64,000 nucleotides of DNA, from the NCBI RefSeq assembly GCF_030247185.1, contig NC_080571.1:15097631-15161630 (forward strand). Direction: 5' to 3'. A program made the position numbers and the translations under genes. Origin of the DNA: Malaya genurostris (lineage: Eukaryota; Arthropoda; Insecta; Diptera; Culicidae). Positions 42,340-55,264 of the stretch are shown piece by piece. Below the pieces are notes generated by a model. That model made no database searches. It was not told where the DNA came from and saw nothing but the letters and a program-made list of their open reading frames with translations. Positions within the stretch are counted from its first letter, which is position 1. Each line of letters begins with the position of its first letter.

Positions 42340-45300
42340 ATATGAAAATTTCGCTAAGTGGACTAAGAAGGCTTTTTTTTTTAGATTAGCATCACTGTTC
42401 TCATACAAATAGGCAACGCAAATGTCATCACTAGTTTGGAAAAATGATGCTGACTGTGTGACATAAACACTAAAGCATGCTTTTGTGAACTACTCGAATC
42501 AATCTGAATCAATTGGCATCTAAAATTATTTAATAAATGTATAAAACATATTTTCATGAGACTGTTATGAAAGAAGAGAAAGGCATTATCACACCACTAG
42601 GTGGATTAAGAAGGGTTTTTTAGTTTTTGATCACTATTTCCAATACTTCCGAAAAATAATTTCGTTATAATAAGTTTCGAACCTAGTTAAAACCATTTCC
42701 TTCTTTCACTTCGTTTCTTAACTCAGTAGTTCCGGAACCAGAAGTTTGATCTAGATGAAATTCTGGAATTTTATTTGGGATTATAAAACCGTCTACCTTA
42801 AACTTGGGATCACGAAAATCGTCCGAACCATCTCTGAGAGAACAGTCTGAGTTTCATTTTGGAGCATTTAAACACCGTTGTAGATGTTTCCGGAATCGTC
42901 TACTGTCTACAGTCTACTGTGACGTAACCGACAAACCGCAGTGCTTTCCAATGCGCAAAAATTTCTCGGAGATACCTGAATCGATTTAGAAAGTCTTGAA
43001 TGCATTTGAAATTCGATATTAGTTTATTTGACAGACTCACAATACAAACGGCCGACGATGTATGTAATCGTACGAATATTTCAATGAGACGATTAAAATA
43101 GAAAGACTTTATCAGATCACCAGGTGGATTAAGAAACGGTTTCATTTACGAAATCTCAGGATTCAATGTTGACAGTTCCAATCCGTATTTGTATCGATGA
43201 AATGGTGCACTATTTTCGAAGTACCTGGAATCATCTTTTGGACTAACTCTAGATCTCTGATGCATTTCTAGTCAGTTATTTTAGTTTCCGCAAAACATTT
43301 TCCCATTTTGTCCGATCGGGTGAAATTTCGCTTTCACGATACCACTTGGTATTTTTCCTTTGAGTTTATAGATACATTAGCGACAAAAAAATCTTTTTTG
43401 TTCACTGCAACTACAGCAAATTGCTTGCTAAAACAGAAACTGTATCCTGGAAAGTCCATCTTTACATACGTTTAGTCGTTTAGTACAATGCTGCGGGAAC
43501 CTCTCTATATAACTTTCGAAATAGTATGAAGGTGTTTCGGTACGGTTTTAAAACCCAATACTAATCAAAATCGATATCTTTTATCAAATTTTAGGAACCA
43601 ATTTATTTGTATGCGGGTATGTAAATGATGTACAATCACTCGAAAACAGAACTTTGGATCTAGTGCTATTTCAAATCAAAAATGTTTGATTCAATTAACA
43701 ATTATAAAATAATATTCGAAATATGATCTTATCAGGCACTTATCGGAAATTGACAACTCGTAACACGTTTATATATCTGAATCTGAGATCTTTTTCCACA
43801 CGGTTTTTTACGAGGATTTTCGAAGTTACGCGGTTTTTCTATGCGATTTTTTTCAAAGTTATGCAGTTATCTTGTTTTGTCTTAGGAATGTACAAAGTGT
43901 CGAGATCTGATGTTATCCTGGATTTTTGCTAAGTCAACTCTGACACTTCGATTTTTTTCAAAAGAATATTTTTCGTGATTACGCCAAATCTCGACATTTC
44001 GTGGTTCATATCCCCCGCGTATAAAAGACTGCAGTGTTCTCCCCGGTAATAAGACATTTACAAACCACTAGCAAATTTTTATATAACAACTATGGTAGAA
44101 ATTAACATTCATTTGGTTGAAATAAGAGTTAAAATATCAAATATCATAATAAAGTCTGCATGGCATACGAGCAACAAAATAATAAATTCAGTTATTGTAA
44201 TATCAAACCAAGAACAAACTGTTTATAGAAAACAATATTTTCAGTTATTTGATATTCTAGCATTCAGAATAGAATAATATCATGAACATTTCTCTTATCT
44301 GATTCTGATGTAGTTTATTCAATTGATTTTTATTTGAAGAGTTATTGAATCAGTTGTACCTAATGAAATTGAAAAAAATTTCACCGATAGCGAATCAAGA
44401 TATAACAACTAATATTGATTCTAAACAAAAAAAATACTGTTTTTTGATTCCTTGAATGAAATATCAAGAAAACATCAAGTATCATTTGACTGCACAGAAA
44501 CATCAACACAAGATATGTTGGAAAAATTTGTAATTATTATCATTGTTTACTATTCACACGGGTTGTAGAACTTTTTCCTGACACAGTTGTCATTTGCTTA
44601 TCTGTGCGTACAGTAAACATTGTTCGTGGTTAACGTTGGGCCCGCCAGCAGTGAAGTTCGAGATTATTGTTGCTGAAATTGTTAGAAATTTCTACTACTC
44701 CACTTTACTCATGATGCTACCCGTTTTCCGGTTCCGAAAGGACCTGGTTAATTCGCCGAAAGCCAGTCCGGCAAACATGTCACTAAGCACAATCTTGTTC
44801 AATTTAAGAAGAAGAATATCTTATTTAATTGACCTAGTGGTGTAATGATGCCTTTCTCATATTATTTATATATTCAAAAATACTACTAGAAGATTCTGTA
44901 AAGAAAAATATTTTTTCAAACTTGAATAAAATTAGAAACTTACTTTGGGTACTAACGTAACCTTTTCAATTTGTAAGCAGTTCTGTCAGGCTAATAATAC
45001 TTTTTGTTTATTTTGCATCTTCGCACTAAATGACGATTTGAAATTTTAAACACACATTACTCTATCGTTCCGGAGCCGGAAGTCGAAACCGGATGAAATT
45101 CAATAGTAACCCATGGGATTTATGAGACCTTTTATTTGAGCCTAAGTTTGTGAAAATCGGTCAAACCGTCTCCTACAAAAATGATTGACATTGTTTGACA
45201 CATACTCACACACAAACATACATACATAGACACACAGACATTCGTCAGCTTGACTAACTGTTTCTGTTTCGACACATAACCCTCCGGGCAAATTTTCACC

Positions 45301-46430
45301 AGTTAATTTTTCAAGTGATTGCATAACCTTTCTATATGTGAAATGCAAAAGTATACAAGAATATAAGCATTGTCATGATTTAGTGATAATATTAGCAAGT
45401 GGGTACAAATTAAATATCAGAAAATATCAAGAATTGTAAACAATTGTACAAATGGTCCCATCTGCTTTACGGTTTATCTATATTAACTTTTCTTGCAATT
45501 ATTTTATCGTAGTTATTTATGTTTTCTAAACTTTTTTCTGATAAAATGTAAAGATGGTGGTCTTGGTCTTGATTCAAGGTACTAAACAGAAATGATTACC
45601 AATTACATTACAAAACGCTACCTCTAAACATAAAGTATCTGTCGGTTTCAGATTCGATTTAATGACTTTTTCATTTCATTGCGCTTTAATTTTTTTTATC
45701 ATTTTCATGTACAGATTTTCAATACAGAATTTTGATCCCCGTTACAGATATACTTTTTTTCTGAAAAAATAAATATTAAAATGTGGTAACTCAGCACGCT
45801 ATACGAAAACAAGCTGCGAACGGAGTGAAGGCGGTGGTATTTTCTTCTTCCATACCAGCACATACGATGCGTACCGGTTTCGCGTCGTCATTTTGTATGA
45901 CGGTTTGAAAGTTTTGACACTCATCGCCATATGATTTCTGATCCGGAAGTCGGATCTGAAAGAAATTGCGCAGTATCTTTTAGGGCAATGAGAACGTCAA
46001 TTTGAATCAAGATTTGTGAAAATCGATTTAACCGTTGCTGAAAAATCGAAGTGAGTTCCGTTTTTGGAGCTTTCCTTCACTATTATCGGTGCTTTCGGAA
46101 CCGAAAACCCGGGACTAATAGTCCTAAAGTAGGAACTAACAAGATCTGCCAACTCAATGGATTTATCGGTAAGTTTTACACAATTTTGCACCACCATGAC
46201 TAGCGGTTGGAATAGTTTCGAGTCCAGTTTAGTATTATTTTCACCTTTTTAGCTTCGCCGCTTAAAGTGACGCTATACATTTTCTAACACTCTTCACCCT
46301 GTAATTCCGGAACCAGAAGTTCGGATGAAATTCTACAGCTTTGTATGGCATTATAAGATCTTTAATTTGAAACTAAGTTTGTGAGATCGCTTACGGTATA
46401 TCTGAGGAAAGAAAAAGATTCAATTATGGT
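42340..46430. repeat. dispersed-repeat-rich AT-rich region without genes
   Basis: Contains boundary motifs aaaggcattatcacaccact (42580), agatcaccaggtggattaag (43115) and acctagtggtgtaatgatgc (44832), and minus-oriented ccggaaccagaagt, ggagccggaagtcgaa and gatccggaagtcggatct modules (42720, 45070, 45950 and 46300). The intervening sequence is AT-rich and unrecognised. No protein-coding gene could be supported. Confidence 0.5.
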
Positions 46431-46439
46431 GCTTCAAAT

Positions 46440-46979
46440 TTGGTGTATAACATCTACACAGATGACGAAACATGGATTCACTCATATGAGTCCGAAACTA
46501 AACAGCAGTCGACTGTAGGGGTGTTCCACGAAGAACCAAATCCAACAAAAGTTGTTCGCGTTCGAAACACTTCAAAGAAAATGGTTCATTTGCCAGAAGT
46601 TTTTCGTGAAATAAGGAAATCAAACAGAAGACGAAAATTTGTTCTACATCACGATAGTGCAAGCTCTCGCATATCGGCTCATACAACCGAATATTTGAGC
46701 ACCCAAAATGTGGAATTGAAGGGCCACCCGCCATATGATCCTGACTTGGCACCTAAAGACTTCTGTTTGTTACCTTCCGTGAAGAATAAACAGCGTGGAG
46801 AGCGATTCAATACTCCTGAAGAAGCTGTTGAAACGTTCAATAACCATATTTGTGGGGTGCCTAAAAAAGAGTGGAAAAAATGTTACGAAAATTGGCTCAA
46901 GCGTATACAAAAGTGTATTGATCATGTAGGGAATAAGAATATTTATAAGAACAATAAAATCATTTCCGATCAAATATAA
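46440..46979 (+). pseudogene. mariner DD34D transposase fragment, catalytic part with internal deletion
   Basis: A 179-codon open frame shows TDDETWIHSYESETKQQS (first Asp at residue 8 or 9), FVLHHDSASSRISAHT (Asp72) and HPPYDPDLAPKDF (Asp107). The last two are 34 residues apart, the classical mariner spacing. It ends EWKKCYENWLKRIQKCIDHVG. About 30 residues that normally lie between KKMV and LPEVF are missing (an in-frame deletion), and the entire DNA-binding half is gone. The family normally has about 345 residues. It is an inactive remnant. Confidence 0.88.
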
Positions 46980-47007
46980 TGCTGTTTGCATTGTTAGGCT
47001 GAATACA

Positions 47008-47208
47008 AAGCCTTGGTATTACATTCCTGTGGTGGATTTGACCTTCTGTGTCAACAGACTTCGCAGCCGATTTAGAGTGTATAGAACCATTGCATGGCTA
47101 GTGCTACGATTCTACTGACACTACGAATCCTTCCAGGTCGGGGCTCAAACATACGACAACTGGTTTGTAAGACCAGCGCCCTATGCATTGAACCGCCAAC
47201 CCGGGACA
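47008..47208 (-). mobile_element. tRNA-Val-like SINE, long copy
   Basis: On the minus strand it starts tgtcccgggttggcggttca, has an anticodon arm ctggt-cttacaa-accag and tatgtttgagccccgacc, then a 100-bp body longer than that of the copy at 19345-19474. Target duplications aggctgaataca flank it (46996-47007 and 47209-47220). It inserted just past the mariner fragment. Confidence 0.85.
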
Positions 47209-47220
47209 AGGCTGAATACA

Positions 47221-47310
47221 TAGATATCAATTTTCGTAATACCCGGTGAACGACCGCAACTAGGTTAAAACCGGGTATAAATAAACGATATAATAATAAT
47301 AATAATAATT
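47221..47310 (+). other. possible LINE 3' end with TAA-type tail
   Basis: acccggtgaacgaccgcaac and gggtataaataaacgatata lead into (aat)n at 47290-47310. TAA-type tails are typical of I-group non-LTR elements, but no coding sequence accompanies this one. Confidence 0.35.
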
Positions 47311-49130
47311 CTCGTAATCAGCTTAGGTGTTAGTTTTCATTAGTAAAGGCGAGTTGTGTTTTCTTCTTCCGTGTCTGCTCGTATCGTATGCGTATCAGTT
47401 GTGAATCGTCATTTTTTATGGCGGTTGGAAAGCTTTGTAATTGCGGAACTGGAAGTCCGATCCGGATGAAATTTAAATTCAAATTTGTGAAAATCCAAAC
47501 CATCGCTGAGAAATCGTTGTGAGTTCTACATTTGGAGTTTTTATTCACTACCTACACTTCGGTGATTCCGGAACAGGAAATGGGGGACCAGTCCTGTCGA
47601 ATTAAGTTTATATACTAACAAGTTCTGCAGACTAGAAAAAGTTATCAGTCAGTTTTATGGGATTTGTACTTGTTTTTGCCATCGTTTGTGAAAATTATAC
47701 TCATGAAATAGAAAATGTCCCACTTATCGCACTCTAGCTCCGAAACCGAAAGTCGAATCCGAATAAAATGTTCTAGAAAATTTTAAACAATTCCAAGACA
47801 TGTATTTTAGTTTGTAAAAATCCGTTAAGCTATATTTGAGAAAATTGAGTGCACATTTTAATCTTATTTTTCATATATTACCCAATAACTCCGAAACCGG
47901 AAGTCGGATCCAAATGAAATAATTCAATAGCAGGTTGTCATGTCACTATAATGAATGCACTTTTTTGTCTAAATTCTATTCCCTAGTTTATACACTGTAG
48001 CGGTCAAGTTTTCATTCGTTACCCTCAGCTTCCACTTTCCTGAAGGAACAGCAAGACAGTGAACGGTCGGAAATGTAATGCAATAATCTTCCCGCAGGCA
48101 CATTGACCGATTTTATTAGAATACTTAGTGATGGTGGCTCCAACTAAAAGAGTCGTCTGTTAAAGACGTGGACATCAGTCCCAATCGCAAGCTACGTTTT
48201 ATAGAATAATCGAAATGGGAACTCGAAATCGGAACGGGAATTTTTGTTGACTGTCAGGCACATGGTACAAATACTTTGAAAGTAGTGGTTTGAAAAATCT
48301 GCGTAACTCTAATTTTAAATATGATTGCGACATTTACTCTTCTGTAGAAGAAAGGGCATCGAAGCTGTTAGAGCAAAACGAAAAAATTTCGCTCATGCAT
48401 CGCAAAAATTCGAACTACTCGCAGCACCACTTCTTCTTCAAGTAGGCAAAACTGTTGAATGTGGCCTTATCCACTATCAACAAGGTAATGGAAGAGTTTA
48501 AAGAACGTTTGTTGTCCGCTTTTTGAAAGCATTGTTGACTACGGTACGAAATAAGCTTTTGCAAAAAAGTAACAGAATGCTGTAATGACACCATTTTGGG
48601 GATGCATGTAAACTATTTCTCCAACAATTTCCCATAGACCGGGAAAGCCTGTAACCTGTTTCCTCACGAATAAATTTACCTGATAGGCAAGACCACCGAG
48701 CTGAGAAAGGGGCCGCTCGGCGACACTGGATTTGTGTTCATGGTAATTTAATTGTGCATTCATCAGCGACATCTACCACGGAATCGTGATGTGATCCGGC
48801 AAGTCCCCGTCCACTGGCCCCGTGGAGTGTTTGAAATGACTCGACTCTCCAGTAACCGACAAGCATACGAACAACTTCTTCTGGTGATTCTACTGAAACA
48901 TGTCATATTTTAGATTGTTGCTTTTGGCACCATCAGATTAGACCGGGCTATGCTTTTTAGCGGTTTTACCTCGCGCAGAAAAATAAAAACAATTTAATGT
49001 ATGCACTACGATTAAGCATAAAATATGAATTGAAACAAGATGATTCCGATTGGAACGCACGATGCTAAAAATCGCCGCACTCAGCACTGTTCACATTTAT
49101 CTAGTTTATTCCGTTGACAAATCGATAATC
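47311..49130. other. dispersed repeats, then unassigned sequence
   Basis: 47440-47940 contains three minus-oriented ccggaa/aagtc-type modules (gaactggaagtccgatccgg, ccgaaaccgaaagtcgaatc, ccgaaaccggaagtcggatc). 48000-49130 shows no recognised element. A 77-codon minus frame at 48539-48772 has no family features. Confidence 0.45.
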
Positions 49131-50510
49131 GTAAACTAGGGACTTAACCATCGTCGTCGTCGTCGTCATCGTTGCCGCTGCTGACCCGAAGCGGCCTTCG
49201 CGGTGCGGTCCGATTGGAATGGATTAATTAAAAGTTTTATTTGAATACATTTTAAGTGGCGTTAATTTTTGCTTCGCCGTGACGCGATAATTTGAGGCAG
49301 CAGGATCAGGAGGAGGATGATTCGCGGTCGCCTACTTGTCGCCTTTCCCAATCGGCCGGCCATCTGCGATTCTGACACCGATCGAGAAAGCCCAGAAGCT
49401 ACTTGGATCATAATTTGAACCGATTTTATCGCCGCACTTGCCATAGCGCAACCTGACAGGCATGCAGACAACGACGACGAAGACGACGACGACGACGACG
49501 ACGACTCCCCTTCAAGGTTGATCGTGGTGGCGATTCTGTTATCCTCTGATGGCATCGCGACGGTAGAATCCTCGATTTGCCGATTAATCGGTTCCGATAG
49601 TGGCAATTGCCGTGTACTTTATTATCGCAGATGCCGATCGAGAAGATTGGGACTGGTTCGCAAATTCCAGCACCATTTGCACAGTTACAAATTATTGAAT
49701 CGATTAGTAGGCGATCGGATTGCCGTTAGAGTCGAGAGTGTCTTATGCCAATGGGTTTTCGTTCGAAGAATAATTGATCACCTCATCTCTGTATCTATTG
49801 GCAAATGTTATTTCCTGGAATTTACGATCATAGAAAATCGATTCTGGCCAATTGTTCTCGGGCTATATTTCAATTTCAAAGTGCGCCACAACGCAAACAG
49901 ACAGCTGACACACTGGATATAATTGAAAGTCATACGTGCTCTGTACCGGGGAAAACCGTCGGACCCGGTTATCATATGCCAGTGCCAATCAGTCTGCCAC
50001 AAAAGCTCGACGACGGTTCTGACAGCTGATCTCGCACCTACCGGATTTCACGACTCGCAGCTAAGAACCGTTCGTGCGGTAAAACGAGCCTACCCCGGAT
50101 AATCACAGCCTACTACTGGGCAAGGACCAACCGGCGTGCGAGCTGTCAAAAGTAGCAGCAAGCAATTTGTAAACTACTGGGGCGTTGTTTCGATCGTGGC
50201 GCCTAATCATGATGGGAACAAACCGGGGCTTGTCGATGCTAGGACTAGGCGAGTGGGGTTCGGAAATTCCGTCGGGTCATTCGACCTACGAACTTGCGCA
50301 CTGCCTGCTGGAGGGCGTGTTCGGGCGGGCGATAACTGAAACTAGATGAAAGACAAAAGCGAAGAAAAGAAAAAAAAAACACCGATCCTGGGCCCCCAAA
50401 CGGAGATTCGGAATTCGCTCATGAGTCACTCCGGCGGGCAGAATTTGCTGAAGAATCGTAGAAACCGTACCGAACACGGGTAGGGAGTTCGGTTTTTATC
50501 GGATACATTG
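49131..50510. other. GC-richer single-copy region with trinucleotide repeats
   Basis: Contains cgt tracts (about 49147-49167) and a (gac)n tract (about 49468-49505). Frames of 60-134 codons on both strands overlap with no recognised domain; the poly-Ser minus frame at 49262-49606 is produced by the (gac)n tract. Possibly host regulatory or untranslated DNA. Confidence 0.4.
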
Positions 50511-51186
50511 TAAATCATGATTGGCAAATGTTGGCATTTAGCAGTGACTTAAATTGAGGTCACAGACTACATATCGATTCTTCGGTCTTTCGGTGAGTGA
50601 CTAATGCTAATGTTTTTCGCTATCCGCTTGTCGATAAATCCACCGGCTGTGGGTCAATGGTAGACCTGGGTTCGATGGTGCGAGACCACCCAGGAAAAAC
50701 GTGCGAATCTCGCACTACCAATTTGGATCGGATGATGGGCACCGAGATTTGGGCGATCGCTTCAGGGCTGGTGGCTTCCTTGTTGGCGCGGTAGGTCATC
50801 GGAATTCTGTTGGGCTTTTTCCCTACCATCAGCCCAGGGGGTATATTAATTTTCGTTATTACAAGCTTTCTAAATCCGCTCCAACATTAGGTCCATTATT
50901 TATTTGTTTTTCCAAATGACAGTTCAGCTCAAACTGCGAAACCCGATCAAAATTACTGGGGAAGTAAAATTATTGATTAAAAGTTTTCGTTGGATTTACA
51001 TTGGATCATATGTCAAATTTGAGTTTGGGATTGGGATTAGAATTGAAACTTTTCGATTTAACTTTTGTTGTTTGAAATCTTGTTATTCCTAAAAGTGTCC
51101 AACTTGCAATATATTGGCGGTTGGAAGGAGTTATAATTACCTATCTTGGGACGAAATGTACGTAATATTGTAAGCTTAAAAATGTT
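50511..51186. other. unassigned sequence
   Basis: No recognised repeat or gene. It ends at the TTAA that starts the large palindrome. Confidence 0.35.
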
Positions 51187-52334
51187 TTAACACTCCTAAT
51201 ACCAAGCCTAAAAAAGTTACGCGAAGCACCAAGCCTCAAAAAAAGTTGGAACGGTAACTTTGAGCTATCATAGCTCAGTTGTTACTTGACCAATTTCGAT
51301 AAATATTTCACCCTCGAATTTTGTGAAGTTTGTAGATTATTTTAAGTATATCATTATTGACGATTTTTTAGGAAAAACTAATGAAAATCAGATTTTTCCC
51401 GTTCCAAGTTTTTTTTCGAGCTCAAAACGTGCCCTATCTGCATTCATGCGGCACCTGCATCGCGAATCGGATATTGAGAACTTCAAATTTACCGAGTCAT
51501 AACTTTTTTGTTAGTCAACCGATCTTCAAAATTTGTTCATTGGAAAGGTAATACTTCCACAAATAAAATGCACTGAAAAAAGAACTAAAAATAGGGTTGT
51601 CTACCCAAATTTAAAATGAAAACTGTAGATAGATGACCTAAGAAAAGGTGAGACTTTTTACAATGATCGGAAATATCTCGAAATTCAAAGCGATCACTTA
51701 TATATTTTTACACATAATTGGATTGCTAGTGATACCAGCTACAATTTTCGCTCACTACCATTCCTGCACAATCAAAAGAAAACATTAAAAAATTGATGAA
51801 GTTATAAATATATATGAATTTTTCATTTTTTTTCATATGTTTGTATATAACTCAAACATTAAAGCGATGACATGTACATTTTTTTGATTCAGAATATTGG
51901 AATCATTACCAGAAACAATGTATTGATGATCAAAATTATATATCCGTTCAAAGAATCTCAAGAAATTTGGTATAAATACAGAGAATTTGTATTATTGGGA
52001 AAATTTTGCCAAACAACATGAAATCAAAACTTTTTAATTTCATGACATATATTTTTTTATCATTTTAGTTCTAAATTTATTATAAACAAAATTTACAAAA
52101 AAACTGAAACTTGGATTTCACTGAAAATTTTAAAAATTTTAGTAAAAAACCTAACCTAAAACTCTAAAAATAGTTATATTTTTGTATTGGACAAACGATC
52201 TAAACAATTTTTATGCACAAACCAAACGCAATTGATAACTACTAAAATTCTGATTTTGTTGTAGGTTTGCCGTAGAATCTCAAAAAATAGGTAAAAGATA
52301 GGAAATTTTAAAATTTCCGAGTTATATTGCATTG

Positions 52335-52373
52335 CACAGTGGTCCGGATCCACAATTTAGGGGGACAAAAACA
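52335..52373 (+). other. recombination-signal-like Transib end (heptamer, 23-bp spacer, nonamer)
   Basis: cacagtg (52335-52341) is followed by exactly 23 bases and then acaaaaaca (52365-52373), one base from the V(D)J nonamer acaaaaacc. Transib ends are known to resemble recombination signal sequences. It sits at the arm-loop junction of the TTAA palindrome. No partner end was found. Confidence 0.55.
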
Positions 52374-53060
52374 TTTGTGGCTTAACCTTATACTTTAGAG
52401 CTATGATGTCTTCAAAACAAATGATCAGTGAAGATAAGCCATATGTCGATGTACATGGTATTAGGGTGGCTCTTATTATTAAGGTGACCCAAAACTTATT
52501 TTCCGAATGTATTGAGATAGAGGACTGTATTTTTCGGCAAAATTGTAGATAAACTTATATCGAGCAGCTTTGCTAAGGACACCATAGTAGTATCTGCAAC
52601 GGTTTTAGTGTTACAGCTATTTTTAAAGAGCAACTTAGGGTGTTCCTCAAAAAATCAGATTTTTTGCTCTAGTATTTATATTTTTCACTTTTCGTTTTTT
52701 AATCTTTGAACATCTTTTAGAGTTTGTTAAAACCAATTTTTTAATGACTGGCGTGTTCAGGTAGCGTTTTCTGAACCGAAGTTATGAGCAAAACTAGTTC
52801 AAAAACAAGTTATTTTTAAACTGCTATATCTAACATTGAGGGAAACGAAAAAAATCCGTTCCGTTCTCCGTTTGACGTTATTTTCGAGCATGTTTATAAA
52901 AAAAGGCGGAGGAGATATTTTTCAAAAATTTTTTAGATTATGTTCATACATTGGGTTTTTTCGTTGAAAAATATTCGTATCAGTCATTTATTAGCTATAT
53001 AAGGTATTTTTGTCTTCTAAAGTGTCAAATTTATTCAAGTGCATATTCGGGAAGAAATCG

Positions 53061-53190
53061 TTCTGCATTCTTCGGGGAATGCAGAATGGTGTCGCTTTTG
53101 TAAAATCTCTAACGCCTCTCGGTGGTTGGAGGTTTTATCAACCGTGCATTTTGGCACCTGCAGATCGTTCAGCATCCTTTCGGGGATGCA
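53061..53190. other. two related hairpins in the palindrome loop
   Basis: ttctgcattc-ttcggg-gaatgcagaa (about 53060-53085) is a perfect 10-bp hairpin. gcatcc-tttcgg-ggatgc (about 53173-53190) is a shorter version in a similar context (gatcgttc...). Function unknown. Confidence 0.5.
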
Positions 53191-55264
53191 GGACGACTTA
53201 TTCTCAATTCCCTTCCATATTCCTTTTATCCTTCCATTCCCATCAGGAAGTTGATGAGAAGCTACGGCAAGGCACAAATCTCCAAATAACTAGGGGAACA
53301 TGCCACTTGAGCCAATTAGTTCTGATAACATAGGTGCAGGGTTTGATTCAGTAAAAAGCATTCAAACGGAGAGGTTGTTTTTCGAGACGAAGACAACTGT
53401 AAGCTGCAGGTAGAATGGTTGGTTGGTGCTAATCGCAAAGGCTGCAGCAAAGCCAATATTCGGGGCGATTCCAGTTTCATAAGTACCTGAAATAGTGGAA
53501 CTCTCTTCACTGAGAAAAATGGCCTAACCGATTTGAGAACTGTTTCATTTTGTAGATTACACTAGTTCATGCACTAGCTTTCATGTTTTTCAAAAATCAA
53601 ACAAAACTGTTTGATGAATACATTTTTTATATGAGAATAAAAAAGATATGAGAAAGGCATCATTACACAACTAGGTGGATAAAAACAAGTTTTACTTAAT
53701 TTCGTGTAATTTTTTGTGCTAATTTCGGAATTGCTTACTAATAGAAAATTCAAATAATTATCGAGTTCTATACATTCCGAAATAATTCTAAGTTTGTGAT
53801 ATTTAAATTTTAATATTCTATCGATTATAATTGATGTTGTTTAGGATAGCGGAAAATTCAAGATATGTGTTTTTGTTCTTAATTGCTTGTAAAACAAAAA
53901 TCAAGCAATAATTTTTTTTTTAATTGTAGTTGGTTTCTTTGGCCATGGGTTAGTAAATGGAATTCATATAAATTTACGTTCTATTTCTTTTTGTACAAAG
54001 CCATTGAAATAATTTAAAATTTTCGTGTTGTCACAAAATTTATTTTATTAATAGAAACAAATTCTACGTCTCTTTGAAACAGATGAAATCAAAACGGATT
54101 CCAATATTTTCACTTTGATTTGCAGAAACGTTGGAACGCAAAATATTTCAGAAATTTTGAAATTTCCGATCTTTTACCGATTTTTTGAGATTTTACGGAA
54201 AACCTAAAACAAAAAAACCTAATTTTAGTAGTTAACAATTCCGTTTGGGTTGTGCATAAAAATTGTTTAGATCTTTTGTCCAATACAAAAACATTATAAT
54301 TTTTAGAGTTTGGGTATATTTACCAAAATTTTTAAGATTGTCAGTGAAATCCAAGTTTCAGTGTTTTTTGTAAATTTTGTTCATAATAAATTTCCAACTA
54401 GAATAATAAAAAATATATGTCATAAAATTTCAAAGTTTTGATTTGTTTTTTTTTTGCAAAATTTTCCCAATAATAGAAATTCTCTGTATTTGTACCAAAT
54501 TTCTTGAGATTTTTTGAACGGATATATAATTTTGATCATCAATACATTGTTTCTGGTAATGATTCCAATATTTTGAATCAAAAAAATGTACATGTCATCG
54601 CTTTAATTTTTGAGTTATATACAAACATGTGAAAAAAAAGGAAAAATTCATATATATTTATAAATTCATCGATTTTTTATTGTTTTCTTTTGATTGTGCA
54701 GGAATGGTAGTTGAGCGAAAATTGTAGCTGGTATCACTAGCAATCGAATGATGTATAAAAATATATAGGTCATCGCTTTGAATTTCGAGATATTTACGAT
54801 CATTGTAAAAAGTCTCATCTTTTCTTAGGTCATCTATCTACAGTTTTCATTATGACTTTGGGTAGACAACCCTATTTTAAGCTTTTTTCAGTGCATTATA
54901 TTTGTGGAAGTAGTACCTTTCCAATGGTGAACAAATTTTGATGATCGGTTGACTAACAACGAAGTTATGACTCGGTAAAATTGAAGTATTCAATATTTTC
55001 TATGCGACGATTATGCCAAAGAAAAGAAAATTGGAAAGCAGATAGGGCATATTTGGCGCGTGAAAAAAACTTGGAACGGGAAAAATCAAATTTTCATTGG
55101 TTTTCCTTTGGCAATCGTCTGCTACAAAGTTTTGGAATCAATCTACAAACTTCACAAAATTCGAGGGTGTAAAATTTATTGAGATTCGTTGAAAAACAGC
55201 TGAGCTATGACAGCTCAAAGTTACCGTTCCAACTTTTTTTGAGGCTTGGTATTTGAAGTGTTAA

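Larger units (their letters stand above)
51191..55260. mobile_element. TTAA-flanked giant palindrome (piggyBac-type target), 4.07 kb
   Basis: TTAA lies immediately outside both ends (51187-51190 and 55261-55264). The left end reads cactcctaataccaagcct; the right end, inverted, reads cacttcaaataccaagcct. The arms extend for roughly 1.1 kb (about 51191-52330 and 54125-55260), and the left end contains a small internal duplication of the accaagcct segment. TTAA duplication is the signature of piggyBac-type transposition. No transposase frame is present. The loop (52331-54124) holds a Transib-like terminus, two hairpins and AT-rich sequence. The right end abuts ORF1-type retroposon copy 2. Confidence 0.75.

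Noticed and set aside
48360..48510. Transposase HTH fragment (LLNVALSTINKVMEEFKERL)
   Set aside because: Suggestive, but too short and frame-broken to support a family assignment.
49262..49606. 114-codon frame with a poly-Ser run
   Set aside because: The Ser run is the (gac)n tract; the rest has no family features.
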